Source: CAZGCA01 sp964524145 (GTDB lineage Bacteria > Hydrogenedentota > CAZGCA01). From it: a stretch of DNA of 64,000 nt. Location of the stretch: assembly GCA_964524145.1 (NCBI GenBank), contig CAZGCA010000022.1, positions 3,480 to 67,479 of the forward strand, given 5' to 3'. Positions 26,068-35,354 of this stretch are shown piece after piece. A program made the translations under genes and the position numbers. The notes under the pieces were generated by a model. It was given only the letters and a program-made list of their open reading frames with translations, ran no database searches and was not told the origin of the DNA. Within the stretch, counting starts at the first letter, position 1. Each line of letters starts with the position of its first letter.

Positions 26068-27218
26068 AGACAGTCTGTCTCATACACAGAGGCGGAGTGC
26101 CGTGGATAATGCCGATTGTGCGCTGGGAGGCTGAAGCGCTCCGGGATGCAGGGTATCGAGTGTCCATGTCCACGATGGCGCCCAAGCAGGGGACGGGCGA
26201 ACACATACCGGGCATACACCTCAAGATGCTCGGGCTCATCACACGGCGGCTTCCCAAGCACCCTATCTGTTTCGTAATAAAGTACGTCGAATTCACGGTC
26301 CGAAGCATCGTGTTCGGGTTGAAGAATCGGTCGGATCTCTACGTTGCACATGATATCGATACTGCCATTCCCGGTTATATTCTGAGCAAGTTGACGGGTG
26401 CACGGCTCGTCTACTATTCGATCGAGCTCTATGCCGAACGGCCTGGTGTACCTTTGCGCAAGTTGGGCCGTCTTCTCGACAAATGGTTCCTGAAGCGTGT
26501 CGACACTACAATTGCGTGCGAGCCAAACAGGGCAAAGTTCATGGCCGAGGAATACGGCGCTCCTGAGCCTCCGCTCGTCGTGATGAATGTTCCACCCTAC
26601 GAGACGCCCAGGACGTCAACGAAACTCAGGGACGTTCTCAAGGAGAGAGGAATCGATGCAAGCAAGATTGCGCTCTACCAGGGCATGATAAGCGAGATAC
26701 GCTGCGTCCGTGAATTCATTCAGGCCGGCAAATTCCTGGACGACGGCATCGTGCTGGTGATCATAGGCAGAGTCGTCAACCATCCCATCGAGTATTGGAC
26801 CTCTACGATAGCGCGGGACGGTGTTGAGGGGAACGTCGTGCTGCTGCCGCCGGTCTTACCTGAGGACCTGAAGGAAATAACGGCGTCTGCGGATATCGGG
26901 TTGCAATTGCAGTACAACGTTGGCGCGAATTCCTACTGCTGTGCCCCAATAAAACTGTTTCAGTACCTCATGGCGGGGCTGCCGGTGGTAGCGTGCGATT
27001 TTCCCGGCATGAGGCAGATTGTCGAGGGAGAAGGTGTGGGTATATGCGTTTCGCCCAAAAACCCTGAGCAGATCGCTGCCGCCATTAACCGGTTGTGTGC
27101 CGATGAAGCTCTGTACAGTCGAATGAAAGGGAACGCGTTGCGTGTCGCCAAGGAGAAATACAACTGGGGTGTGGAATCACGCAAGATACTCGATCTCTTT
27201 GAGAGACTCTCCTCATGA
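26064..27218 (+). CDS. Glycosyltransferase, family 4 type
   Basis: This 384-aa GT-B enzyme has an N-terminal acceptor domain with PWIMPIVRWEAEAL and DLYVAHDIDTAIPG. Its C-terminal donor domain contains ALYQGMISE, VLVIIGRV, SADIGLQLQ and NSYCCAPIKLFQYLMAGLPVV; the Glu of the usual E-x7-E is not strict. It adds a sugar to the lipid-linked glycan at the inner membrane. The ATG overlaps the upstream stop and lies well inside a longer open frame; ATGA coupling supports this start. Confidence 0.85.
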   Translation: MKTVCLIHRGGVPWIMPIVRWEAEALRDAGYRVSMSTMAPKQGTGEHIPGIHLKMLGLITRRLPKHPICFVIKYVEFTVRSIVFGLKNRSDLYVAHDIDTAIPGYILSKLTGARLVYYSIELYAERPGVPLRKLGRLLDKWFLKRVDTTIACEPNRAKFMAEEYGAPEPPLVVMNVPPYETPRTSTKLRDVLKERGIDASKIALYQGMISEIRCVREFIQAGKFLDDGIVLVIIGRVVNHPIEYWTSTIARDGVEGNVVLLPPVLPEDLKEITASADIGLQLQYNVGANSYCCAPIKLFQYLMAGLPVVACDFPGMRQIVEGEGVGICVSPKNPEQIAAAINRLCADEALYSRMKGNALRVAKEKYNWGVESRKILDLFERLSS

Positions 27219-28426
27219 ACAAAGCGAAGTCTGCTATCAAGATACTGATGCTTCTCACCAATCCGTTCCGACCGGATCCGAGACCGCTGAAAGAGGCGCG
27301 GGCGCTCGTTGGAGCAGGCAATGAAGTGACCATCCTTGCGTGGGATCGCGAGATGCGGTTTCCGAAAGAGGAAACAGTTGACGGGATCAAGATAGCCCGC
27401 ATCGCATGGAAAGGGTCGTACGGTCGCGGTATTGCACAGATACCAGGGTTCGCTTACTTCTGGTTTCGCGTGCTGCTCAGGCTCATGACATGGGAATACG
27501 ATGTCGTGCATTGCCACGATCTCGATACGCTCCCCCTTGGCTGGCTCATCGGCCGGCTGCGTCGCAAACGTGTGGTGTTCGACTCACATATCCCGTTCCC
27601 GGACCGGGTGGCGCGGCTTGAAGAAAACTCGCGTGTGACGCGCATCCTCGTCCGCATACTGGAGATGACGGAGCGGTTGCTGGCGAAACGTGCGGACATA
27701 CTGCTGACGGACTCAGAGAAGATGGTGGAGCGGTTTCGGCACATGGGAGTGAAGAAAGGGTTCGAGATACTGAACGTGCCCCCGGCCAATTTTGCCGACA
27801 CCGTCGCGAAGAAGAGCAACGGGCCCGTGATTATCGGTCGGATCGGGTTGATGTCCCGTGACATGGGACACGGTGTTGACGACACGCTCGAGGCGTTCGA
27901 GCGACTCCTTGAGGAAGGGCACGACGTGCGGTTGGCGCTGCTCGGAAACATAACCCCAGGCTCGTACAAGGAAGAAATCTCGGCGCGCATCGAGAAGCTC
28001 GGCGACCACGTAACGTTTAGCGATTTCATACCGTATAACGAGGTAATGGAATGGTACAGCAGGCTCGACATCTCGGTCATCTTTTACGACATGCGGATCC
28101 ATCGGTGCATGTATAGACCCGGGTATCCGACAAAACTGTTCGAGTCGATGGCTGCCGGTATACCGATCGTGTTGCGCAGCAACGACCATGCGCAACAACT
28201 GCTGCTCGATAACGAGTGCGGCTTGGTCGTCGGATACGAGCTCGACGGTATCGTGGACGCGTTGCGGAAGCTCGTTACAGACCCCGCGTTGTGTGCCAGG
28301 TACGGTGCCAACGGGAGACGCATGTTCGAGGAACGGTACAACTGGACCGTCGAAGGCAAACGGCTGCTCAAGGCATACGCAGATATGACGGCCAGCGGCG
28401 ATGTCGTCAGAGGGAAGGGTGCATGA
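27215..28426 (+). CDS. Glycosyltransferase, family 4 type
   Basis: This 403-aa GT-B protein has an N-terminal TNPFRPDPRPLKEARALV start, YDVVHCHDLDTLPLGWL, and a C-terminal donor domain with ALLGNITPG, SRLDISVIFYD and YPTKLFESMAAGIPIVL. The acceptor and donor sugar are unknown. It is coupled by ATGA overlaps to the genes on both sides. It is a paralogue in fold but not a close duplicate of the preceding gene. Confidence 0.85.
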   Translation: MNKAKSAIKILMLLTNPFRPDPRPLKEARALVGAGNEVTILAWDREMRFPKEETVDGIKIARIAWKGSYGRGIAQIPGFAYFWFRVLLRLMTWEYDVVHCHDLDTLPLGWLIGRLRRKRVVFDSHIPFPDRVARLEENSRVTRILVRILEMTERLLAKRADILLTDSEKMVERFRHMGVKKGFEILNVPPANFADTVAKKSNGPVIIGRIGLMSRDMGHGVDDTLEAFERLLEEGHDVRLALLGNITPGSYKEEISARIEKLGDHVTFSDFIPYNEVMEWYSRLDISVIFYDMRIHRCMYRPGYPTKLFESMAAGIPIVLRSNDHAQQLLLDNECGLVVGYELDGIVDALRKLVTDPALCARYGANGRRMFEERYNWTVEGKRLLKAYADMTASGDVVRGKGA

Positions 28427-29202
28427 GTCTACTGAAGACGAGAGTGAAGAACGTCGTTTTGCGGCGGGAATTGTTGTATCGGGCTTACTTGAGATACAAA
28501 GGGGGAAGGGGCAGGCCGTCAGGGCTGCCTGCAACTGCTAATGAAAACGCCGTAGCAGTATTGCAGTGCCGCCGAGAATGGGAGGAAGCACTAGAGCAAG
28601 TTAAAGCATTAGGCCTTCCGCCCCACCCCCATGCATTCAAGAATTGGGACAGTCTCATAGCGCTTGACCGTGTGTTGAGAAACACGAATCCGGCGGCACG
28701 GATCCTCGATGCGGGAACTGAGATCTATTCGGCGATTCTGTCCTGGTTGTATATGTACGACTACAGAGACCTCACAGGGATAAACCTGACATTTGACAGA
28801 CCCGTGAGACGTGGGCCCATATCGTATATGTATGGGGACATAACGCGAACCGAATTCGATGCAGACAGCTTCGACGCGATCACGTGCCTCAGTGTGATCG
28901 AGCATGGAGTTGACCTGGAGGCGTTCTTCCACGAGATGTCACGTATTCTCAAATCGAACGCGATCCTGGTTGTATCAACTGATTACTACGCTGACCCCAT
29001 CGATACGGAGAATCTAGAGGCATACGGAGTTCCCGTTCACATATTCTCGAAAGATGAAATCGTGGCAGCAATCGAGACGGCAAAAGAGTCGGGCCTGGAA
29101 GTGACGGGCCCTATAGACTTGGAGTGTAAAGAGAAGGCCGTAAGGTGGCAAGAAATGGGGCTGGACTTCACTTTCTTATCCATGAAATTCAGGCTCGCCT
29201 GA
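28423..29202 (+). CDS. Class I SAM-dependent methyltransferase
   Basis: This 259-aa protein has motif I as RILDAGTEI (about 89-97), an acidic motif near GINLTF, and a motif IV/post region DSFDAITCLSVIEHGVD followed by MSRILKSNAILVVST. These are typical of methyltransf_11/FkbM-like small-molecule enzymes. It probably methylates a sugar in the glycan or its precursor. The start overlaps the preceding stop (ATGA). Unlike the methyltransferase at 21891 it is intact. Confidence 0.8.
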   Translation: MSLLKTRVKNVVLRRELLYRAYLRYKGGRGRPSGLPATANENAVAVLQCRREWEEALEQVKALGLPPHPHAFKNWDSLIALDRVLRNTNPAARILDAGTEIYSAILSWLYMYDYRDLTGINLTFDRPVRRGPISYMYGDITRTEFDADSFDAITCLSVIEHGVDLEAFFHEMSRILKSNAILVVSTDYYADPIDTENLEAYGVPVHIFSKDEIVAAIETAKESGLEVTGPIDLECKEKAVRWQEMGLDFTFLSMKFRLA

Positions 29203-29218
29203 CGAGAAGGGATTGAGA

Positions 29219-31387
29219 ATGGTTCAGGTGCGGGGTGAGCACCCATTGAGAATCCAACTCTACGCTGATCTGATGGGGCAGACCTCGCTCTCGCAGCTCT
29301 ACTGGCGAGGGAGGCGAATCGCGTGGGAGAAGGTGGGTTGCAAGATCAGCGAAGCCTTTTCCAAGCCGATCACTGACGAGCAAACGTTGTTCTCTGCTCT
29401 CCGGGAAAACGCCGGCGAGTTCTCGGATGCCGGTGCACTGGCTGCCCATTTCAAGAACAAGCAGTTTCGAGTTTGGCCTCTATCGGAACGGTGGCTGCGC
29501 GACACTGCACAGCTAACCTTCCAGCGGCTCCCGCGCGTGGCTGAGAATATCTGCTTCCAAGCGGAGGAATCGCTTGAGCACACGTTTGAATTCGAAGGTT
29601 CCGGGAAGGTTGATTTCGGCGAAAAGATCGATTGGAACCCGACCGCATTGGTCTTTCACGAGCAGGTGTACGCACTAAACAGGCTCTACCATCTGCCGAA
29701 CGTCGGCAGGGCGTACCTTCTCACGCGCGAGCTGCGGTATCTACGCGAGATCGAGAATCTCACCGGCCATTGGCTGGCTGCGAACAGCAAGCCGGTGGGA
29801 CGGCCGTGGAACGTTCTCACGACCGCGCTTCGCCTTAACGCCTGGATCGAGGCATACGGGTGTATCAGAACGAGCGACGACGTCTCCGACGAAGCACACG
29901 TTAACATGGCGAAAGCCGTAGTCTCACACGCGGGTTTTCTTGCACGCCACATCGAGTACGACCTGCTGAATAACCACCTCGTTTTTGAAGGCCGGACGTT
30001 GCTTGCAGCCGGTATCACGTTCCCGGAGTTTCGTCAAGCGGACGTGTGGCGCGAGTTGGGCATGGAACTGCTCGATAGCGAGCTGCGACACGAAGTGCGG
30101 CCCGATGGGTGCCACGCCGAGCAATCGGCGGCGTACCACCTGCAGGTCATGTGGGAATACCTGTGCGCAATCGCCATCTTGGAGAGTTGCGGGGAAGAGG
30201 TACCTGAGATCTGGCGAGATTCTCTCTCGAAGATGGCCGACTTTCTGCTCGACATCCTCCGGCCCGACGGTACCGTTCCGATGACCGGCGACTCGGCTCT
30301 TCACGATCCACAAACCCCTTACCCCGCCGATGTTCTCGCAGCGGCATCGGTGCTTCTGCATCGTCCGGAACTGCAGCAACGAAAAGACGATCTGACCGAG
30401 CGGACCATCTGGCTTCTTGGGCCCCGGTCGATTGATGCCTTGGCAGGCGACTCTACGTGCAATCGGCGTGATTCCACGTTTTACCGCGATGGCGGATACT
30501 GTATACTCAGAAGCGCGGATGCGGGGGCAGACTGCTATGCGATCTTCGATTGCGGTCCGTTTGGGCTCGAAGACTCTCCTGCACATGGACATGCTGACGC
30601 GTTGAGCTTCGAGTTCTCGGCCTTTGGCAAAAACCTGATTGTCGACCCGGGAGTCTATACCTACGAAGCAGGCCCATGGCGCAGTTTCTTCAGGGGTACG
30701 TGTGCGCACAACACCATCGCGATTGACGGGCGGGACCAGGCGTACCTCTGGGGCGCGTTCCGCATATACAAGCCCCGTACAGCCGTCCTGAACGTGTGGC
30801 AGACAGGTGCCGGGCGGACATTTGCGGATGGCTCCTACCAGTGGACTCAAAGCGGAGTCACGCACCGGCGCAAGATAGGGTTAGTCGACGGGCGGTTCTT
30901 GCTCGTATTTGACTACCTTTCGGGCGAAGGCGAGCACGATGTTGTCGTGCGGTTCCATTTCTCCCCTTCGAACGCCCGATTGGCTTCCGAGAAAGAGGCC
31001 GCGTTCTTATGCACGAGCGTTCAGGGTGACGACGGCAACACTGCGGTCGGCGTTGCAGTTCTGGGTGAGAGGTCCGCCGGGGACGCAATCAATCTGGTCT
31101 GCGGCAGCGAGGACCCTATACAGGGATGGATCTCGTATGAGAAGGGAAAGAAGAAGCCCGCACCCGTATTGGAATGGCGCAGACGAGCGGTTGTCCCAAC
31201 CTATTTTCTCACTGTCGCGTACCCGTTCCTTGGGACGCAGCCGCCAGAGGATCTGCAACTCAATGTTGTGAAATCCCCACCAGATGGTTATGGCGTGTCG
31301 GCATCCTTGACCGTGGCGACAAAACGATACGAAATGCGGGTATCCGAGAACGATCTCGAGGTCGACCCGTTGCCGAGCGCGAGCTGA
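29219..31387 (+). CDS. Heparinase II/III-family polysaccharide lyase-like protein
   Basis: This 722-aa protein has an N-terminal alpha/alpha toroid (YHLPNVGRAYLLTRELRYL, NNHLVFEGRTLLAA, CHAEQSAAYHLQVMWEYL) and a C-terminal beta-sandwich. The second half carries the heparinase II/III signature FEDSPAHGHADALSFEFSA-like segment with LIVDPGVYTYE and CAHNTIAIDGRDQ; the conserved His and Tyr are candidate catalytic residues. No clear signal peptide is visible. Lyases inside EPS loci often trim the polymer or degrade stalled chains in the periplasm. ATG 29219 is preferred over TTG 29213. Confidence 0.85.
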   Translation: MVQVRGEHPLRIQLYADLMGQTSLSQLYWRGRRIAWEKVGCKISEAFSKPITDEQTLFSALRENAGEFSDAGALAAHFKNKQFRVWPLSERWLRDTAQLTFQRLPRVAENICFQAEESLEHTFEFEGSGKVDFGEKIDWNPTALVFHEQVYALNRLYHLPNVGRAYLLTRELRYLREIENLTGHWLAANSKPVGRPWNVLTTALRLNAWIEAYGCIRTSDDVSDEAHVNMAKAVVSHAGFLARHIEYDLLNNHLVFEGRTLLAAGITFPEFRQADVWRELGMELLDSELRHEVRPDGCHAEQSAAYHLQVMWEYLCAIAILESCGEEVPEIWRDSLSKMADFLLDILRPDGTVPMTGDSALHDPQTPYPADVLAAASVLLHRPELQQRKDDLTERTIWLLGPRSIDALAGDSTCNRRDSTFYRDGGYCILRSADAGADCYAIFDCGPFGLEDSPAHGHADALSFEFSAFGKNLIVDPGVYTYEAGPWRSFFRGTCAHNTIAIDGRDQAYLWGAFRIYKPRTAVLNVWQTGAGRTFADGSYQWTQSGVTHRRKIGLVDGRFLLVFDYLSGEGEHDVVVRFHFSPSNARLASEKEAAFLCTSVQGDDGNTAVGVAVLGERSAGDAINLVCGSEDPIQGWISYEKGKKKPAPVLEWRRRAVVPTYFLTVAYPFLGTQPPEDLQLNVVKSPPDGYGVSASLTVATKRYEMRVSENDLEVDPLPSAS

Positions 31388-32529
31388 TGATGCTATTCAT
31401 TTTCTGGGCCAGCATTGCTATAATAGTGTATGTGTACTTTGGGTATCCGTTGATACTGAAGTGTGTGTCACTCTTTAGGCACTACGCGGCTCCACCGGAA
31501 CCGGCTGATTGGCCCGGCATCAGCCTCGTAATTGCTGCCTACAACGAGGAGGATGTGATCGAGGAGAAGTTGGACAACTCCCTTGATTTGGATTATCCGC
31601 GCGAGAAGATGGAGATTATCGTCGCTTCTGACGGCTCGACGGATCGGACCGACGAGATAGTCGAACGACGCGCCGCCGAGGGTGTGCGGCTCGTCAGGGT
31701 CGAAGGCAGGCAAGGCAAAACGAGTGCACAGAACCGCGCTGTTGAAGAAGCTACGCGCGAGATACTCGTCTTCTCGGACGCGAACGCGATCTACGACCGG
31801 GACGCGATAAAGAAACTGGTGAAACACTTTGGCCGCGAGGATGTGGGGTGTGTTGAAGGCAGGCGATTGGACTATTCGCCGGACAAGACGGCCACAGCGG
31901 CACACGAGCTCACGTATCGCGATTACGAATCGCGGGTCAAAACCCTCGAGAGCAAGGTGCTCTCGTGTACCGGCACCACCGGCCCAATCTACGCGGTGCG
32001 CCGCTCCCTCTACGTGCCTCTCAGCCCCGAAACGATCAGCGACCTGATGGAACCGATGATGGTGATGTACAGGCACCGCAAACGCCAGGTCTACGAGCCG
32101 GCAGCGATATCTCGCGAGGCGGTGTTGGGCGAGATGCGACGCGAGTTCCGGCGCAAGGTCCGGATAATTACAAGGTGTTTACATAGCCTCACCCGTGTAC
32201 CCGGAATAATGAATCCTTTTAAGACAGGCTGGTTTTCGGTTCAGGTGATAAGCCACCGGCTTCTGCGCTGGCTGTTGCCGGTGGTGCTGCTTGTAGCCTT
32301 TTGTGCCAACATTGCATTGCTGCGTCGTCCGTTCTACGCTGCGACGCTGGTGCTTCAAGGCCTGTTCTACGGTACCGCCTTGCTCGGCTGGGCTTTCGAA
32401 GAAGCGAGTTTTGGTCCCGCACTGTTGCGAGTCCCCTACTACTTCTGTGCCGCCAACGCGGCCTCGCTGGTCGCGGTGGCAAACTGGATGATGCGCAGGA
32501 ACGTGGTTACCTGGAGGACCAACCGATAG
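31387..32529 (+). CDS. Glycosyltransferase family 2, membrane-bound
   Basis: This 380-aa protein has an N-terminal membrane helix, a GT-A domain (ISLVIAAYNEEDVIEEKLDN, IVASDGSTDRTDEIV, an FSDANAIYDRDA DxD-like site and an RRxFRRK segment in place of QxxRW), and three C-terminal hydrophobic helices (about 285-365). It is processive-type in layout, similar to chitin/hyaluronan-synthase-like enzymes. The start overlaps the previous stop (TGATG); ATG 31390 is equally possible. Confidence 0.85.
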   Translation: MMLFIFWASIAIIVYVYFGYPLILKCVSLFRHYAAPPEPADWPGISLVIAAYNEEDVIEEKLDNSLDLDYPREKMEIIVASDGSTDRTDEIVERRAAEGVRLVRVEGRQGKTSAQNRAVEEATREILVFSDANAIYDRDAIKKLVKHFGREDVGCVEGRRLDYSPDKTATAAHELTYRDYESRVKTLESKVLSCTGTTGPIYAVRRSLYVPLSPETISDLMEPMMVMYRHRKRQVYEPAAISREAVLGEMRREFRRKVRIITRCLHSLTRVPGIMNPFKTGWFSVQVISHRLLRWLLPVVLLVAFCANIALLRRPFYAATLVLQGLFYGTALLGWAFEEASFGPALLRVPYYFCAANAASLVAVANWMMRRNVVTWRTNR

Positions 32530-32548
32530 AAGTTTTTGGAACGCGCCC

Positions 32549-33928
32549 ATGACGAAACGAAGCCGATCTGTTGTTGCCCTGATGTTGCTGAGCGATGCCA
32601 TTGCTGTAAGCGTCGCGACGCGGCTTGCCTTCCTTATTAGGTTTCAGGCGTTGGGTCTGCCTCGGTTCGCCATATATCGCAACGTTTTCCTTGTGCTCTT
32701 ACCGGTCGAGTTGGTGGCGTTCTGGCTGTTTAGAATGTACGACACGGATTCCAACAAGAACTTTCCGGACATAGTCCACAACGCCTTCCTAGGAACGCTG
32801 ATTGGCTCACTGGCGACAATTGTGCTGTTGTTCTCGCACCAGCTTTACAGCCAAAACGGCCTGCCAGAGATATCGCGCATTGCTCTGGGGTTGCGATGGG
32901 TGCTCGTTCTGTCGTTGACGATATGGTGGCGCACAGTGCTGATCTCATTGCTTAAACGGAAGGGGGTTTTCGTGACACGGGTGCTCCTCGTGGGGGCAAA
33001 CAGCCATTCGGTCGGAATAGCCGATGAGATCGAGAAATACTCCCGGACGGGACACAAGGTCATAGGAATTGTCGAGGTCAATTCACCAGTGACACACAGC
33101 AGCGTCCCCGTGTTGGGAACGCTCGAATCGCTGCCGGGGATTGTCGAACGAGAGCGGATCGACGAGATTATACTGGCTTCGGCGGACGCCGCGCGCGAAG
33201 AGGCGGTGAAAATGCTATTGGCTGCCGAACGGACCGACGTCAGGGTAAGAGTGTTGCCGAGCCTTTATGAGACGCTCATCGGAGACTTCGACCTGCGGGA
33301 GGTCGCCGGTGTTCCGCTTGTCGAGGTCCAAAGCAGGTTTCTGACAGGCGGGTACGGCTACGTCAAACGCCTCATAGACGTCGTGTGTGCTGTCTTTGGA
33401 CTTGCGATTTCGTTGCCGTTACTTGTTGTTGTTGCCACCGCTGTCAAGCTGGACTCGCCCGGACCGATACTGTTTAGACAAACACGAATAGGCAAGGACA
33501 AAAAACCTTTGACAGTATACAAATTCAGGTCCATGAAGGTGCATGACGAACCGGAGGACCAGCTTACACTGGCCACCGAGCAGGATCCCAGGATCACTCG
33601 CGTGGGGAGATTCATTCGCAAACGCCGCCTCGACGAGCTCCCGCAACTCTTCAACGTGCTCAAGGGCGATATGAGCCTCGTGGGGCCGCGTCCCGCGCTT
33701 GTGGGCGATGCCAGGGAACTCCCCGAGAAGATTCCGTTGTACGATAAGCGGTTCTCGATCCGGCCCGGGCTCACGTGCCTTTCACACACGCAGGGACGCT
33801 ACGACTCGACACCTGGGGACAGGGCGAGATACGATCTCGTATATCTGAAGAACGTCAGCCTTTTTCTCGATTTGCGTATACTGTTGGATACAATCAAGGT
33901 TGTGCTCACCGGAAAAGGGGCGATGTGA
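32549..33928 (+). CDS. Polyprenyl glycosylphosphotransferase (WcaJ/WbaP type)
   Basis: This 459-aa protein starts the lipid-linked repeat unit by moving a sugar-1-phosphate onto undecaprenyl phosphate. It has four to five N-terminal membrane helices, a Rossmann-like CoA-binding-type middle (about 140-260) and another helix (about 272-294). The catalytic domain follows: FRQTRIGKDKKPLTVYKFRSM, TRVGRFIRKRRLDELPQL, LKGDMSLVGPRPAL and RPGLTCL. The Asp-Glu dyad in RRLDELPQ is present. Confidence 0.93.
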   Translation: MTKRSRSVVALMLLSDAIAVSVATRLAFLIRFQALGLPRFAIYRNVFLVLLPVELVAFWLFRMYDTDSNKNFPDIVHNAFLGTLIGSLATIVLLFSHQLYSQNGLPEISRIALGLRWVLVLSLTIWWRTVLISLLKRKGVFVTRVLLVGANSHSVGIADEIEKYSRTGHKVIGIVEVNSPVTHSSVPVLGTLESLPGIVERERIDEIILASADAAREEAVKMLLAAERTDVRVRVLPSLYETLIGDFDLREVAGVPLVEVQSRFLTGGYGYVKRLIDVVCAVFGLAISLPLLVVVATAVKLDSPGPILFRQTRIGKDKKPLTVYKFRSMKVHDEPEDQLTLATEQDPRITRVGRFIRKRRLDELPQLFNVLKGDMSLVGPRPALVGDARELPEKIPLYDKRFSIRPGLTCLSHTQGRYDSTPGDRARYDLVYLKNVSLFLDLRILLDTIKVVLTGKGAM

Positions 33929-33971
33929 TGGCCGTCCGTGAGAGTCTTGCTTTGAAGGAAGGAGCCTGAAT

Positions 33972-35348
33972 ATGGCGAAACCGACTGAGATATCTTTGGC
34001 AGAAGTGACGGCGGTGTTCCGCAAGAACTGGTGGAAGATTGTTGGGTGGTCAATAGTTGCCGCGGGAGTCGCGGCTGTTCTCTGTCTTGTCTTGCCGAAA
34101 GCCTATCAGGCAAGCACGGAGTTGCTGGTCTTGAAACCCGCTTTTAAGGAGAGCGAGGCGGATTTCTCGCAACTGGTCCCTGAGACACTTTCCGTCCAAA
34201 CGTGTCAGACACTGCTCAACAGTTCCGGGCTGATAGAAGAAGTGTTCAGTGAATCGGGTATGCGCGACGAGGGAAAGATGACTCTGGAAGACTTCTCGAG
34301 GAAGCTTCGTACCAGGACACGAATAGAACAGGAAACCAACTACGAGGTGTTGTTCTCACCTGTGATAACCCTCTATGCGACCGCAGAAACCCCCGAGATG
34401 GCGAAGAAGGTTGCCGATACATGGGCCGACCTCTTTGTGAAGAAGGCGAACAAGATCCAATCTGACCAGGCGCGTGATGCCTACCAATTCATACAAAGCG
34501 AGTTTGGCGGCCCCGCAGGTTCTGAGGGGCTGGTCCAGGATGCTGCGGGGAAACCCACCCGAATCGTCGAGGTGACTTCCAAGACGAACAGCTTCGAGGC
34601 CCTGTTGAGGGAGGCCGAGGAAAAACTGCGCGACTTCGAACTTGAGAACAACATAGACCTGATGACAACCGAAAAAGAGAATAAGGAACTATTGCTCACA
34701 CAATTCCAGGCCAAGGCGGCTGAAGCCGATGTGGGCATAGCAGCGGCCGAGGAGAAGCTTGCAAAGCTCGAGGAAAAGAGAGAAACCACCCAGGATACGC
34801 TCTCTCTCAAGAAAGCCATAACGGACGACCCGTTGTGGCTGAGCAGGTTCGACCAGAAGGGCAAACCCGAGTTCCCCGAAGCGCTCCAAAAAGAAGCCCT
34901 GATAACGCAGACGGTCAATCCGACGTATCTCGTTATCGAGGAGGAGATCGTCACCGCGCAAGGAGAGCTCGACAGCTTCCGCGGCGAGTTGCGCAGGACA
35001 GACGAGAAGATAACCGAACTCGAGTCCGATATTGGCAGGTTGCAAGAGCGGCTTGCCGAGGCAAACATGAAATCCACAAGGCTGAACAGAGACGTCGAAG
35101 ACTACACCATCACCCACAAGCTGGTCGTGACTGAACGCGACAAGGCCAAGCTTGCCACTGGACGTACTGCAGGCGACGTGCGGATATGGTCGCCGGCCGT
35201 ATTGCCCGAGAAACCCATCTTTCCGAGGAACAAGAAGGTGGTTGTGGCGTTGGCGTTTATGGTCGGCTTGATATCCTCGTCCGGATACTTCCTGTTCCGC
35301 GACGTGGTGGTACGAGCTCAGACCCCGGCGAACGCATCGGCTTCTTAA
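33972..35348 (+). CDS. Wzz-type polysaccharide chain-length determinant protein
   Basis: This 458-aa inner-membrane polysaccharide co-polymerase has an N-terminal helix (about 23-45), a long periplasmic coiled-coil region with many Glu/Lys/Ala heptads (about 200-380) and a C-terminal helix (about 420-442) preceded by PAVLPEKPIFPRNKK. There is no tyrosine-kinase domain, so it is the stand-alone form. It controls polymer length with Wzy. A GGAGC site lies upstream. Its 3' end meets the convergent epimerase gene after six bases. Confidence 0.88.
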   Translation: MAKPTEISLAEVTAVFRKNWWKIVGWSIVAAGVAAVLCLVLPKAYQASTELLVLKPAFKESEADFSQLVPETLSVQTCQTLLNSSGLIEEVFSESGMRDEGKMTLEDFSRKLRTRTRIEQETNYEVLFSPVITLYATAETPEMAKKVADTWADLFVKKANKIQSDQARDAYQFIQSEFGGPAGSEGLVQDAAGKPTRIVEVTSKTNSFEALLREAEEKLRDFELENNIDLMTTEKENKELLLTQFQAKAAEADVGIAAAEEKLAKLEEKRETTQDTLSLKKAITDDPLWLSRFDQKGKPEFPEALQKEALITQTVNPTYLVIEEEIVTAQGELDSFRGELRRTDEKITELESDIGRLQERLAEANMKSTRLNRDVEDYTITHKLVVTERDKAKLATGRTAGDVRIWSPAVLPEKPIFPRNKKVVVALAFMVGLISSSGYFLFRDVVVRAQTPANASAS

Positions 35349-35354
35349 GCGAGT

